The notes under the pieces were generated by a model. It had not been told where the DNA came from. It saw only the letters and a program-made list of their open reading frames with translations, and did not search any database. Below are positions 25,656-35,371 of a DNA stretch of 64,000 nt, piece after piece. Source of the stretch: Candidatus Hadersleviella danica (GTDB taxonomy: Bacteria; Chloroflexota; Anaerolineae; Promineifilales; Promineifilaceae); assembly GCA_016711405.1 (NCBI GenBank), contig JADJSZ010000050.1:5642-69641 (forward strand), written 5' to 3'. Made by a program: the position numbers and the translations under genes. The stretch's first letter is position 1. The number at the start of each line of letters is the position of its first letter.

Positions 25656-25715
25656 CCTACCTCTGGAAAACACGGCTCACGCAATTCTAATCAATTCGTA
25701 AGAAAGGGCACATTT

Positions 25716-25724
25716 TGGTATAAT
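25716..25724 (+). promoter_or_regulatory. gyrA promoter (extended -10)
   Basis: TGGTATAAT is an extended -10 element with consensus hexamer at 25719-25724. No good -35 is seen. It predicts a leader of about 105 bases that contains an imperfect inverted repeat (GATAGAG words at 25740-25765 against CTCTATC words at 25797-25822) before the GGAGG site. Confidence 0.7.
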
Positions 25725-25836
25725 TTCCTGTCCAAAAAGATAGAGACAGGAGATATAGATAGAGGCGAACAGCGTTGTTCAACCTATCAAATTTCCTCTA
25801 GCTCTATCTTTCCACTCTATCTCCCCGGAGGTTTAC

Positions 25837-28412
25837 TTGAACATCGGCAACGTTAACCCGATTGATATTAACCACGAAATGCGCAATTCCTTCTTGGATT
25901 ATGCCATGAGTGTCATCGTCTCCCGCGCTTTGCCCGATGCGCGGGATGGCCTTAAACCAGTGCATCGGCGGATTTTGTATGCCATGCACGACATGGGGTT
26001 ACGGCCGAGTGGCCCCCACCGCAAAAGCGCCCGTATCGTCGGTGAAGTGCTGGGTAAATACCACCCGCATGGGGATTCGGCCGTCTATAATGCGATGGTG
26101 CGCATGGCTCAAGAATTTTCCATGCGCTACCTGCTGGTAGATGGCCAAGGCAACTTCGGCAGTATAGACGGGGATAGCGCGGCGGCTATGCGTTATACCG
26201 AGGCACGCCTCGGCCGTATCACCGACGAACTGCTGGCCGACCTTGAGAAAAACACAGTAGATTTTACGCCCAACTTCGACGACAGCCTCGAAGAGCCAAG
26301 CGTCGTGCCCACACGCATCCCCAATTTACTGCTCAATGGCACCACCGGTATCGCCGTCGGTATGGCCACCGATATTCCGCCCCACAATTTGGGCGAACTG
26401 AGCCAAGCCATCGTCTACCTGATTGACCATTACGACAGCATGGACGATGTAACCGTGGACGACTTGATGCAATTCGTCAAAGCGCCCGATTTCCCCACGG
26501 GGGGTCTCATCGTCGGCACCGAGGGCATTCGCAACGCCTATGCCACAGGCAAGGGGCGGGCGATTATGCGTGCCACGGCCGAAATCGAAGAAATCCCCGG
26601 CCGTCCCGGACGGCAACGCATCAACATCACCGAAATCCCCTACCAAGTCAACAAATCCACCCTCATCGAGCGCATCGCCGAACTGGCCACCAAAGGGGTC
26701 ATCGAAGCCATTGCCGATTTGCGCGACTCCTCCGACCGCAACGGTATCTCGATTATTGTGGAACTGCGACGCGGCTCCCAGCCCAAAAAGGTGCTGAACC
26801 AACTCTTCAAGCACACCCCCCTGCAATCCACCTACAGCATCCAAATGTTGGCCTTGGTCAACAACCAACCCCGCTTGCTGTCGCTCAAGCGTGCCCTGCA
26901 AATCTTCATCGAACACCGGGTGGAGGTGATTATTCGCCGCACCCAGTTCGATTTGGCCAAGGCGCAAAAGCGGCAACACATTTTGGAGGGGTTGCTGAAG
27001 GCCATCGAGCAGTTGGATGCAGTGATTGAGACGATTCGCCGCGCGGCCGATGCCGAAGATGCCCGCCAAAAGTTGGTGCTCAACTTTGGCCTCACCGAAG
27101 AGCAAGCCAACGCCATTTTGGATTTGCAACTGCGCCGCTTGGCCGCCCTCGAACGGCAAAAGCTGGAGGATGAGTACAAGGAAATTACCGCCCAAATCAC
27201 CTATTTCCAAGAGTTATTGGGCAGTCCCAAGATGATTTTGGCCGTGATTCGGCAAGAAACGGTAGACATTGCCGCCAAATATGGCGATGCCCGCCGTTCG
27301 CGCATCATTGGCGGGACGGGCGAACTGAACGACGAAGACCTCATCGAAGACACCGATATTTTGGTCAGCATCACCGAGCGCGGCTATATCAAGCGCACCC
27401 CCACCAGCGCCTACCGCGTCCAAAATCGGGGCGGCAAGGGGCTGATTGGCATGAACACCCGCGAGAAGGATGAGCTAGACCACCTCTTCTCGGCCAAAAA
27501 CTTAGACACGATTTTGTTCTTCACCGACAAGGGCAAGGTTTACACGACCAAGGCGTATGAAATTCCCGAGGCGGACCGCACGGGCAAGGGCAACTCGCTG
27601 ATGAATGTGTTGTTGTTGGGGCAGGATGAGCGGGTCACGGCCGCGCTCCCCGTGCGCGAGTTTGGCGAGACGGAATTTTGGTCATGGTGACGCGGAGCGG
27701 CCGAATCAAGCGTGTGGAAGTCAAATCGTTCGAGAACGTGCGCTCCACAGGCGTTATCGCCATCACCCTCGACGAGGGGGATGAGTTGGCGTGGGTGAAG
27801 CAGACCTCGGGCGACCAAGATGTCATTTTGGTCAGCCAAGAGGGCAAGGCGATTCGCTTTAGCGAGACGGATGTGCGGCCGATGGGACGCACGGCCGCTG
27901 GTGTGAACGCCATCCGCCTCATGCGCGAAGACAAATTGGCGGGTTGTGATGTCGTCCATGCGGGCGAACGAGCAGGCGGCGACGAAGAACTGCTGGACGA
28001 GCCAGACGAAAATGGCAACGGCAATGGCGACGAAATTGCGTTGGTCAATGACGACGATTTGCTCATCATCACCCATCTGGGCTTTGGCAAGCGCACCCCC
28101 ATCAGCGAGTTTAAGGTGCAGAACCGGTACGGCCAAGGGGTGATTGCCATGAATTTGGAGGAGAAACGCGGCCGAATTATCAACGCCCGCATCGTTCAGC
28201 CGACCGATGAGGTGACGATGATTACCACCAGTGGGCTTATCCTGCGCACCCCTGTCAACACCATCTCTCGCCAAGGGCGGCGCACCCAAGGGGTACGCAT
28301 CATGGAGATGAAGAAAAGCGACACAGTGGCCTCCGTGGCCATCATCCCCCAAGGGGCAGGCACGCCCGAATCCGTGGCAGAGTTGCCAGCGGAAGTGGTG
28401 GAGAGTGAGTAG
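25837..28412 (+). CDS. gyrA: DNA gyrase subunit A (one frameshift)
   Basis: The type II topoisomerase subunit that breaks and rejoins DNA; with GyrB it introduces negative supercoils. The start is TTG, preceded by GGAGG. The catalytic Tyr is residue 120 (AAMRYTE). The quinolone-region helix reads HPHGDSAVYNAM, with Ser81 and Asn85. The DNA-wrapping domain begins with a GyrA box QNRGGKG, which separates it from ParC. The first frame runs 25837-27690 and ends FWSW; the second opens about 27680 and continues LVMVTRSGRIKRVEV to 28412. Adding one T to the T4 run at 27676-27679 restores 858 residues. An acidic Gly/Asn insert (DENGNGNGDE) lies near residue 725. As gyrA is essential, the break is probably a sequence error. 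Confidence 0.93.
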
Positions 28413-28495
28413 GGGCTAGTGAATAGTGGTTAGTGAGTAGTGATTGGTCGGAGTTGTTACACTAGCCACTAACCACTAGCCACTAACCACTTTTC
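28413..28495. repeat. Word-hairpin repeat, CTAACCACTAGCCA family
   Basis: GGGCTAGTGAATAGTGGTTAG with TGAGTAGTG faces ACTAGCCACTAACCACTAGC with CACTAACCAC, directly after the gyrA stop. A one-armed relative is at 54284-54337. Confidence 0.85.
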
Positions 28496-28667
28496 CCCTT
28501 ACTATGTAGGTAATTAGTTCCCTTCTAATTGCCGAAAGATTAAAAATCTGATAAAGATGGAGGGAATCGTTATTCGCGTGGTCATCCAACACAAACACGG
28601 CCGCCCCATGCCTTGCGAATAACCCCAACCTATCCAAGCAAAAAAGTGTGGGAAAGGAAAAGCGCAT

Positions 28668-30038
28668 ATGGTTGCAAGAGGCACAGGAAAATTTGATAGC
28701 TTTGGGGGTGTGTCACAACATCCTCTGGCTAAACTCGTCACCCAAAGCAATGATGTGGATGAGTTAGGGGTTCCCCGTGGGGTGGTGGTAGACCTTTTCT
28801 ATCGGCTGATGTTCGCCGAACGGGAAGTGAGCATCTCCCGCTTTTCGGAAATTCTAAAAGTGACCCCCCGCTTGGCGGATACCATTTTGGCCAAGATGAA
28901 GCTGGACAACCAAGTTGAGGTGGCTCGCACAGGGGGGTTGAACAGCCTGAGCTATGTCTACCGGCTGACCGAAGCAGGCATGAAGCAGGCGCGGGATTCA
29001 CTGGAGCGCTCCCAATATCTCGGCCCTGTGCCTGTCAATATCGAGGCCTATAACGAATCGGTCAATGTGCAATCCAAAACGCTGGAGAAGATTACGCCAG
29101 ACCGAGTGCAAAAGGCAATGGGGCATCTCATTTTGCCGCCGGGGTTTGACAGGCGCATTGGGGCGGCGCTGAATGCGGGCACATCGCTCTTTTTGTATGG
29201 CCCTCCGGGGAATGGCAAGACCACCATTGCCGAGATTTGCGCGGAGCTATTGGCGGGCACTGAGCCGATTCTCATCCCGTATGCGATTGTGGTGGCGGGG
29301 CAGATTATTCAGCTTTTCGATCCGCTGAAGCATATTGTGGCCGATGTGGACGAGGCGTGGTTGTCGCGCTTCGGCCGCATGGATGAGCGGTGGGCGATTA
29401 TTAAACGGCCGTCTATCATGGTCGGTGGTGAGTTGGAACTGAGTAGCCTTGACCTGCGCTTTGAGCCAGTGACCAAGTTCTACGAAGCGCCATTGCAGAT
29501 GAAAGCGAATGGGGGCATGTTCCTGATTGACGACTTCGGCCGTCAACGCATCACCCCTTCGGAACTGCTCAACCGCTGGATTGTGCCGCTGGAGACGCGG
29601 ATTGACTTTATCACGCTGATTTCGGGGCAATCCATCGAGTTCCCCTTCAAGCAACTCATCATCTTTTCGACCAACTTAGACCCGGCCGAGCTTTCCGATG
29701 ATGCGTTCTTGCGCCGTATCCAAATTAAGGTGGAAGTGGGTAGCCCCGATGAGAAGATGTTTTTTGACCTCTTCAAGATTATGTGCGGGGTGTATAAGGT
29801 GGAGTTTGACAAAGATGGGTTTATCCACCTGCTGAAGAATTGGTATCGCAACTCGAAGACGCGCAAGATGCAGGGGGCGCACCCACGTGACATCTTGAAG
29901 ACGATTTTGGCGATTTGCAGTTATACGGGGGAGGAGCCAAATATGAAGCCGGGGATGATTGATGAGGCTTGTTCGTGCTATTTTGTGGATATGGAGCGGC
30001 AGAAGAGTTGGGCCGCCTCGACGAATATCACGCGGTAA
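28668..30038 (+). CDS. AAA+ ATPase with N-terminal winged-helix domain
   Basis: The 456-residue cytoplasmic protein has an N-terminal helix-turn-helix-like region (about 40-120; VVVDLFYRLMFAEREVSIS, then VEVARTGGLNSLSYVYRLTEAG). The AAA+ core has Walker A GPPGNGKTT (about 184-192), Walker B FLIDDFGR (about 287-294) and an arginine-containing segment DDAFLRRIQIKVE. The C-terminal lid contains AHPRDILKTILAIC. It is MoxR-like in general fold, but the long shared segment YAIVVAGQIIQLFDP with MVGGELELSSLDLRFEP sets it apart. A clear paralog is at 48713-50012. AAAGGA lies upstream of the ATG. Function is unknown; substrate remodelling or regulation is possible. Confidence 0.85.
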   Translation: MVARGTGKFDSFGGVSQHPLAKLVTQSNDVDELGVPRGVVVDLFYRLMFAEREVSISRFSEILKVTPRLADTILAKMKLDNQVEVARTGGLNSLSYVYRLTEAGMKQARDSLERSQYLGPVPVNIEAYNESVNVQSKTLEKITPDRVQKAMGHLILPPGFDRRIGAALNAGTSLFLYGPPGNGKTTIAEICAELLAGTEPILIPYAIVVAGQIIQLFDPLKHIVADVDEAWLSRFGRMDERWAIIKRPSIMVGGELELSSLDLRFEPVTKFYEAPLQMKANGGMFLIDDFGRQRITPSELLNRWIVPLETRIDFITLISGQSIEFPFKQLIIFSTNLDPAELSDDAFLRRIQIKVEVGSPDEKMFFDLFKIMCGVYKVEFDKDGFIHLLKNWYRNSKTRKMQGAHPRDILKTILAICSYTGEEPNMKPGMIDEACSCYFVDMERQKSWAASTNITR

Positions 30039-30055
30039 GACGGCCGTTGTTTCCC

Positions 30056-30102
30056 CCAAGAACGAAAAGACCCAGCCTTGTGCTGGGTCTTTTCGTTCTT
30101 GG
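30056..30102 (+). terminator. Long perfect hairpin after the AAA+ gene
   Basis: CCAAGAACGAAAAGACCCAGC / CTTGT / GCTGGGTCTTTTCGTTCTTGG is a perfect 21-bp stem 18 bases after the stop. It is followed at 30106-30138 by a second hairpin (GACCTCGCAGGTC and GACCTGCGAAGTC), a dispersed-repeat word. Termination in both directions is plausible. Confidence 0.7.
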
Positions 30103-30105
30103 AAC

Positions 30106-30138
30106 AAGACCTCGCAGGTCTTGGAGACCTGCGAAGTC
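30106..30138. repeat. Word-hairpin, AGACCTCGCAGGTCT family
   Basis: AGACCTCGCAGGTC / TTG / GAGACCTGCGAAGTCT forms an imperfect stem next to the folE2 stop. This vocabulary is common as a dispersed repeat in environmental genomes. Confidence 0.75.
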
Positions 30139-30152
30139 TGCATGGGGGTAAT

Positions 30153-31136
30153 TTAGCGGTAGGGGAGTGGCTCTAGGATTGCCTCGAAGCCGTGTGGAAC
30201 CCCTTTGACGATGACGCTAATCGCATCGTGGGAGTGGAGTGATTCCTGATGGGAAGCGAATACGCGGAAGTCTTGGATACGGCCGTCGCCATCTAACACC
30301 TCATACATGAGCCGCACAGCATCTTCCACAAATTTGAGATTGGCCGCGTTTAACTCGGCAAATGCTTGCTCATCCTCACGCTTGACCATGACTTGCGTCT
30401 CGGTTTGCAATGCTTCGCGGCACATTTCTACCACGTCTTCTATCCACAAATTGCCTGTGTATTCGAGTGAAACCTTGGCCACGGAGCGTTGGCTGTGGGG
30501 CACGGCCGCTACGCCGCGTGTGACATTGGCGTGTACGCTTAGCTCGTAACTGCACGGGCAGGTGGAGGAGTAGACAAAGTCGAGGTGGATGAATTGGCGC
30601 ACACGGCCGTCTGCACCCATCACCGTTTCCAGCACGACGGGATAATACTGGTAGCCCGAGAGACCGCTCCGCAAGCTATCTTGGCGCATGGGGTAATCAA
30701 ACGCGACAGCGATGCGGGCCGATTGGCTTTCTAAGTTTTCGACATAGCTCCGCACGACATTGTGGAGGGTGCTGGGGTTCAGGTCGCTGGCTTCGTATTC
30801 GTAAAATGTCCGCATAATGCGGCTCATGTTGATGCCTTTCTTGTGCGCCTCGAGCGAAACAGTGCCTGTGATGGCGCAGTGCATGGTTTGGGTTTGCCCG
30901 TCACGCCCCATCATTTGCAGGGGCATCTTAAAGTTGTGGATGCCGACGTGTTGGATGGAGACTTGTGCCCCTTTGTTGGGGGTGTTTTGCAAGTCGGGCA
31001 GGGTTTCTTTGTAGGCGGCCGTGGCTACAAAATTGGGGTCGTACACCTGTTGGAGGTCGCGTACATCACGCACTGTGGGGGCATGCCCGTGCCCATTGGC
31101 ATAACCAATTCCGTTGTTGTTAATGGCTTTTAACAT
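30153..31136 (-). CDS. folE2: GTP cyclohydrolase FolE2 (type IB)
   Basis: A 327-residue enzyme converting GTP to 7,8-dihydroneopterin triphosphate, the first step to tetrahydrofolate and to queuosine-type modifications. Family marks are GVSLEA-like GTVSLEAHKKGINMSRIM, the metal-binding STCPCS motif, HANVTRGVAAVPHSQRSVAK and the C-terminal HDAISVIVKG with Glu-rich context. FolE2 uses metals other than zinc and is often kept for zinc-poor growth, but no Zur-type box was identified here. AAGGAGAAACCC precedes the ATG, giving a strong start. An N-terminal segment (NGIGYANGHGHAPTV) is an extension with an AdoMet-free, Gly/His-rich look. Confidence 0.95.
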   Translation of the reverse strand: MLKAINNNGIGYANGHGHAPTVRDVRDLQQVYDPNFVATAAYKETLPDLQNTPNKGAQVSIQHVGIHNFKMPLQMMGRDGQTQTMHCAITGTVSLEAHKKGINMSRIMRTFYEYEASDLNPSTLHNVVRSYVENLESQSARIAVAFDYPMRQDSLRSGLSGYQYYPVVLETVMGADGRVRQFIHLDFVYSSTCPCSYELSVHANVTRGVAAVPHSQRSVAKVSLEYTGNLWIEDVVEMCREALQTETQVMVKREDEQAFAELNAANLKFVEDAVRLMYEVLDGDGRIQDFRVFASHQESLHSHDAISVIVKGVPHGFEAILEPLPYR

Positions 31137-31384
31137 GGGTTTCTCCTTCTATCTGAATGTCCTAGGCACGGCCGCTTGCCCGACGGCCGAAAGGGTGGGA
31201 AGTGTAATCGGTGTCTCGATTACCTTGTGTAGACGCACTGGTTGGCAAGTATCTTTCATAAAGAGCATTGTAAACCAATACGCAATAGGCCAATCATACA
31301 AAAGGGTCTGTTAGAATTAGACAAAACCTGTGCAAAACAATAACAAATCTATACAACATCTTGCAGTTTCCTCTCTGAAAACAA
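31137..31384. other. Regulatory-type spacer upstream of folE2
   Basis: No gene is seen. A short perfect dyad GTAATCG-GTGTCT-CGATTAC lies at 31204-31223, about 70 bases upstream of folE2, and might be an operator; nothing else stands out. Confidence 0.4.
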
Positions 31385-31421
31385 AAAAGGGCGCACCAAC
31401 CAGCAGTTGGTGCGCCCTTTT
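31385..31421 (-). terminator. Rho-independent terminator of the DUF2892 gene
   Basis: AAAAGGGCGCACCAAC / CAGCA / GTTGGTGCGCCCTTTT is a perfect 16-bp stem with a T-run on the minus-strand transcript, 18 bases after the stop at 31439. Confidence 0.9.
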
Positions 31422-31438
31422 GGGGTTGTCGAAGCGTG

Positions 31439-31633
31439 TTATTTTTGCTCGATGGGGCAGGTGGAGATGCCAAAGGGCATGTAGAGGGGGCAACGGCTGA
31501 CAGCGGCCGTGCCCAGTAGCACCAGCCCCAACAACCCCCACCAACTGCTGAAATAAAATCCTAAGGTCACAATGACCAGCCCTAAAATCAGGCGAATCAT
31601 ACGGTCTACTTGGCCAACGTTTGGTTTGCTCAT
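31439..31633 (-). CDS. DUF2892 (YgaP-like) small membrane protein
   Basis: A 64-residue protein with two hydrophobic helices (about 14-28 and 31-46). It has the DUF2892 signature, NVGQVDRMIRLILG at the N-terminus and CPLYMPFGISTC at the end with two conserved Cys. In YgaP this region is the membrane domain attached to a rhodanese; here it stands alone. AAGGAG lies upstream of the ATG, and a TGTGA...TCACA palindrome (31704-31718) about 70 bases upstream suggests control by the adjacent Crp/Fnr-type regulator. A strong terminator follows. A role in sulfur or metal homeostasis is inferred from relatives only. Confidence 0.88.
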   Translation of the reverse strand: MSKPNVGQVDRMIRLILGLVIVTLGFYFSSWWGLLGLVLLGTAAVSRCPLYMPFGISTCPIEQK

Positions 31634-31703
31634 GTCAAAAATCTCCTTGTGGTCTATCTTTTTTCATCTGCCCTTACGATACCACAGGGGGAGGACGGCC
31701 GTC

Positions 31704-31718
31704 TGTGACTTAATCACA
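31704..31718. promoter_or_regulatory. Candidate Crp/Fnr-type operator
   Basis: TGTGACTTAATCACA has perfect TGTGA/TCACA half-sites with a five-base centre; the E. coli CRP consensus has six. It is between the Crp/Fnr gene and the DUF2892 gene, about 70 bases upstream of the latter's ATG. Confidence 0.55.
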
Positions 31719-31742
31719 TAGGGGACAAGATGAGAGTAAAGA

Positions 31743-31797
31743 AAGAGGTGAGAAGTTGGCCACTTCTCACTTTTCACGTTTCACTTCTTACTTCTTC
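31743..31797. repeat. Word-hairpin repeat, GTGAGAAGT family
   Basis: GAGGTGAGAAGTTGG faces CCACTTCTCACTTTTCACG with TTTCACTTCTTACTTC. The arms overlap the stop of the Crp/Fnr gene. Its words recur within the glycosyltransferase gene at 61691-61715. Confidence 0.75.
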
Positions 31798-32453
31798 CCC
31801 CCCAACGCCGCCCCATCCACCACCGTAATGGTGCCACGGCCGAGGGCGATTATCCCTTCACGTTCCCACTCTTTGAGCAAGCGGCTGACCACTTCACGGG
31901 CTGTGCCCAACTCAAAGGCGATTTCCTGATGGGTGGTGGCGAGGGTGGGGTGGATGGCCGTGTGTTCCCCCAGCCACGCCGCCAAGCGCACATCCATCCG
32001 CTGAAAAGCAACCTCTTCCACCACCTCCATGACAATGGCCAGCCTGTGTGAGAGTAGGCGAAACAGGTAATTGCGCCACACGGCGTATTGCGACACCCAT
32101 GTTTGCACCACGGCCGCAGGGATGAGCAACGCCTGCACCTCTTGCACCACCACGGCAAGGGCGGGAAACGGCTCATCACTGAGAATGCAGGAGGCGGTGA
32201 GGATGCAACTCTCGTGGGCTTCGATGCGGTACAGGGTGATTTCACGGCCGTTTTCCCCCAACTTATACACCCGCACCGCCCCCTCCACTACTAGAGCCAA
32301 ATGGGTACAAACGTCTCCCTGCCAACAAATCATTTGGCCTACGGGAAAGGTGTGGAGTCGGCCGTGGTCGGCCAGTGCCGCTTTCGCTTCGGGTGGGGCG
32401 GCTTGCAAAAAAGGGAACTGTTGCTCGATTTGGGCGAAGGTGAGATGGGGCAT
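31788..32453 (-). CDS. Crp/Fnr family transcriptional regulator
   Basis: A 221-residue regulator with an N-terminal cyclic-nucleotide-binding beta barrel (about 15-125; GQMICWQGDVCTHLALVVEG) and a long dimerisation helix. The C-terminal winged helix (about 150-215) has recognition region TTHQEIAFELGTAREVVSRLLKEW. The barrel has the Cys-containing segment AHESCILTASCILSDEPFPA, in place of the Arg-Ser-Ala phosphate cassette of CRP, so it probably senses something other than cAMP (redox or reactive species are possible). The next gene on the strand encodes DUF2892, with a palindromic TGTGA site between. The stop codon lies in a hairpin repeat. Confidence 0.9.
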   Translation of the reverse strand: MPHLTFAQIEQQFPFLQAAPPEAKAALADHGRLHTFPVGQMICWQGDVCTHLALVVEGAVRVYKLGENGREITLYRIEAHESCILTASCILSDEPFPALAVVVQEVQALLIPAAVVQTWVSQYAVWRNYLFRLLSHRLAIVMEVVEEVAFQRMDVRLAAWLGEHTAIHPTLATTHQEIAFELGTAREVVSRLLKEWEREGIIALGRGTITVVDGAALGGKK

Positions 32454-32538
32454 TGGTATTGGGTCTTGGGGGATAGGTCTGTTGCTGGTTTAGAAATTTA
32501 GCGTCAAGGGGCACAGGTTCCAAAACGCCATGATAAAT

Positions 32539-32671
32539 GGGTGTATTTCATTGGAGTTGAGACTTGTTGGGGGTAATTTTTTTAGACACGAACTTCACGA
32601 ATGAGATTCGAGGCAATCCGTGAAATTCGCGTCTATTTTTTTGTCTTTTACAGGTGAGATGAACCACACCC
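32539..32671. repeat. Nested word-hairpins upstream of the Crp/Fnr gene
   Basis: Outer arms GGGTGTATTTCATTGGAGTTG (32539-32559) and GGTGAGATGAACCACACCC (32653-32671) are the same as the middle arms at 2671-2803. Between them is an inner hairpin AGACACGAACTTCACGAATG / CGTGAAATTCGCGTCT (32584-32634), whereas the copy at 2671 holds a different core. Confidence 0.8.
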
Positions 32672-32677
32672 GTCAGA

Positions 32678-35109
32678 CTACCAACTTCTCCTCGGCAATA
32701 TCATCGTGAAAGTAGAGCCAAACCCGATTTGGCTGGTTACTTCGATTCGGCCGCCATGTGCTTCCACAATGCGTTGGGCAATGGCTAATCCCAGCCCAAA
32801 ACCCGGTGTGGTATGCGCCATATCTTGCCGCCAAAATGTTTGGAAAATGTAGGGAAAATGCTCCTTGGCAATGCCCATCCCTGTATCCTTCACCACCATA
32901 CAAATTTGCTCCTCATTGTAGTGAATGGTTATGGTGATGCTCCCGTCGGCCGGGGTGTAGCGATAGGCATTGTCTAAAATTTGATTAACCGCCTCCCGCA
33001 AACTGTCCAAATCCCCATCAGCAAAGGAAGTGTGGCGGGTTTTTCATAATGGAGAGCGGGTTGGGAGCCATACTTCGCCTCTTTGCTTTTGGCGATGCTC
33101 TCGGCAAGCACGCCCATGTGTACGGCCGACAGATTGGCCTTCATCTCCGCTTTGCTTTTCAGGCGAGCCATCAACAACAATATCTCAATCAGCCTCACCA
33201 TGCGCTCAATTTGCTCATTGATGATGGCCACTCTGTCTTGCCGTTTTTGAGCATCTTCCAGCCGAGCCAACACAAAAGCGTTGGTTCCAATAATGGCCAG
33301 TGGAGTGCGAAACTCATGCGCCGCGTTTTGGATAAAGTCGGTCAGCAATTGCACCCGCTCCTTTTCCAGTGTCAACTCAAATTCCCGTTGTTGGGCCAAT
33401 TTGTGTTCGGTCACATCACGGCCGACGACCTGAATTTCGATGGGTTGCCCCTCATCATCCACCAACACCCGCTCTACCCACTCTTGCCAGCGCGTTTCCC
33501 CCTTGTTCGTCACTTCCATATGTTCGTATTGTTCGGTGCGGGGGTTTTGGAGTAGCGAGAGGTAGTGTTGACGAGCCTCTGCCTGATGTGCTGGGGGGAT
33601 GAGGCTGAGAAAGCTACGGCCGATTAACTCTTGGCGGTTGTAGCCGTAATAGCGGCAATAGGCATCATTCACAAAGACCAACGTCGCATCGGGCAAATAG
33701 CGACAAATGAGTTCCGTTTGGGTGTCCACCACCCCCTTGTATCGCTCCTCGCTCTGGCGCAGAGCCTCTTCCGCCAGCTTGCGCTCCCGAATATCCCGCA
33801 CAACACTTTGCACATGCAACGGGGAGCCATCCCCATCTCGTATCAGTTCCACATTGATTTCGACAGGAATGAGCGAGCCATCTTTGTGGCGAAAGAGCCG
33901 CTCGTAAACGGGGAAGCGTTCACCCGCCAACAAGCGTTCTAAAACCTGTGTGCTTTGGCTCTGTTCAGCCGATAAATCGCTGAAAGAGAGGCGCTGAATT
34001 TCGGCCACTGTATAGCCGAGCATCTGTGCCGCACGTTCGTTGGCCTCCAAATGCCATCCCTCTAAGTCGAGCAGAAACACGCCATTATGGGCTTGGTCAA
34101 ACAGAGCGCGATACCGCTGTTGTGCCGTAAAGAGAGCCTCCTCCCGCCATTTCTGTTTGGTAATATCGGTAAATGAGGTGACAACCGCATACGGAACACG
34201 CTCTCCTGCGAAAATGAGTGGCTGAGAGTTAATCGAAACCCAGCGCAAATCCCCATTTGGTTGGTGTACCCCCATAATCACATTTTCCACAGCTTGCCCT
34301 GTGTACAGGGTTGTCATGGCGGGGTGCGTTTGGTCTAAAAAAGGCGTGCCATCTTCATGGATGGTGTACCAGTGGGGGTCAATGGGGGTGCGCCCCATCA
34401 TTTGCTGGGCCGTTAACCCCAAGATGCGTTCAGCGGCCGTATTACACGCCTGAACCGAGCCATCCCCCATGTGCAAGACAATCCCTTCCGACAAAGCGGC
34501 CACCAGTGAACGATGGAGCATCTCACTCTCGGCTAAACGCTGTTTATAATGTTGTTGGAGGGCACTGCTGATGGTTCCAAGAATAGACACTAGCAGGAAA
34601 AAGGCCACATAACTATAGGTTAAGGTGAAGGGAACCGTGGGCACAAAAAAGAAAACGACGATGCTGGCGAAGCTGAGAGCGGCAACCAACAGCGTAATAC
34701 GACGCTCTAAAAACAAGCCCGCTATCATCACCGCCAGCACCAAAAAGTTCAAGACCAACATGCGGTCTGGGAGCGGCCCCGGTGCCATGAAAATGGCCAG
34801 CCACACCCACCCCCAAATTGTACCGATTAAAATAAGCGCCCCTAGCCCATAAAGCCGGGTGCGGCTCACCCCATAGGTCAGGGCCATGGCCCCCAATGTG
34901 CCCAGTGCAAGGTAAGGCGCGGCCGTAAAACTGGGCATGAAAATCGCCCAAATGGGGGCTATAACCGCAATGGCAATCACAAGGGCAAGGCTTAACGAAG
35001 CGAGCAGGCGGGCTTTCTGCTGGTGTTCGCTCCCCACCAACACGGCCGACGGCCGTGTTAAACGCTCCAAAAACTTTTTAGCGAAGGTCAGGGTGGGTTC
35101 AATGTTCAT
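32678..35109 (-). CDS. Membrane PAS-domain sensor histidine kinase (one frameshift)
   Basis: About 810 residues once one base is added to the C4/G4 run at 33013-33016; the frames are 32974-35187 and 32678-33010. The first 190 residues include five or six helices with KARLLASLSLALVI and VSRTRLYGLG, a module shared with the kinase at 55229. Three PAS domains follow (about 195-320, 330-450 and 455-580), ending in VVTSFTDITKQK, VVRDIRERK and VVGRDVTEHK. HisKA has His596 in NAAHEFRTPL. The HATPase domain shows QILDNAYRYTPADG, VKDTGMGI and GFGLGLAIAQ. ATG 35109 (MNIEPTLTF) is preferred to GTG 35187. No receiver gene is adjacent, so the partner is unknown. Confidence 0.88.
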
Positions 35110-35371
35110 GGGTATCACACCCCCCATTTCCAAACGATTAGAGTGGGCCAAAATACGCATCTGCGCGATTAACAGCACAGGCCACACAATCCTTTCTGCC
35201 TAAAAATGTACCATAAATTGTCAAGCGTGGATATTTAGTTGGTTGTTAGACACCCTATTTTGCCGATGTTAGATTAGGTCGTTTGAGTACTCCCTTCTCC
35301 CTCTAGGAGAGGGCAGGGGGTGAGGGCGGCTTAGGTCTCGAGAGGTTGGTCATGCCACATTGTCAAACTAT

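Noticed and set aside
27676..27690. Programmed frameshifting in gyrA
   Set aside because: There is no slippery heptamer or downstream pseudoknot that I can see, only a T4 run; such shifts are spread over unrelated genes.
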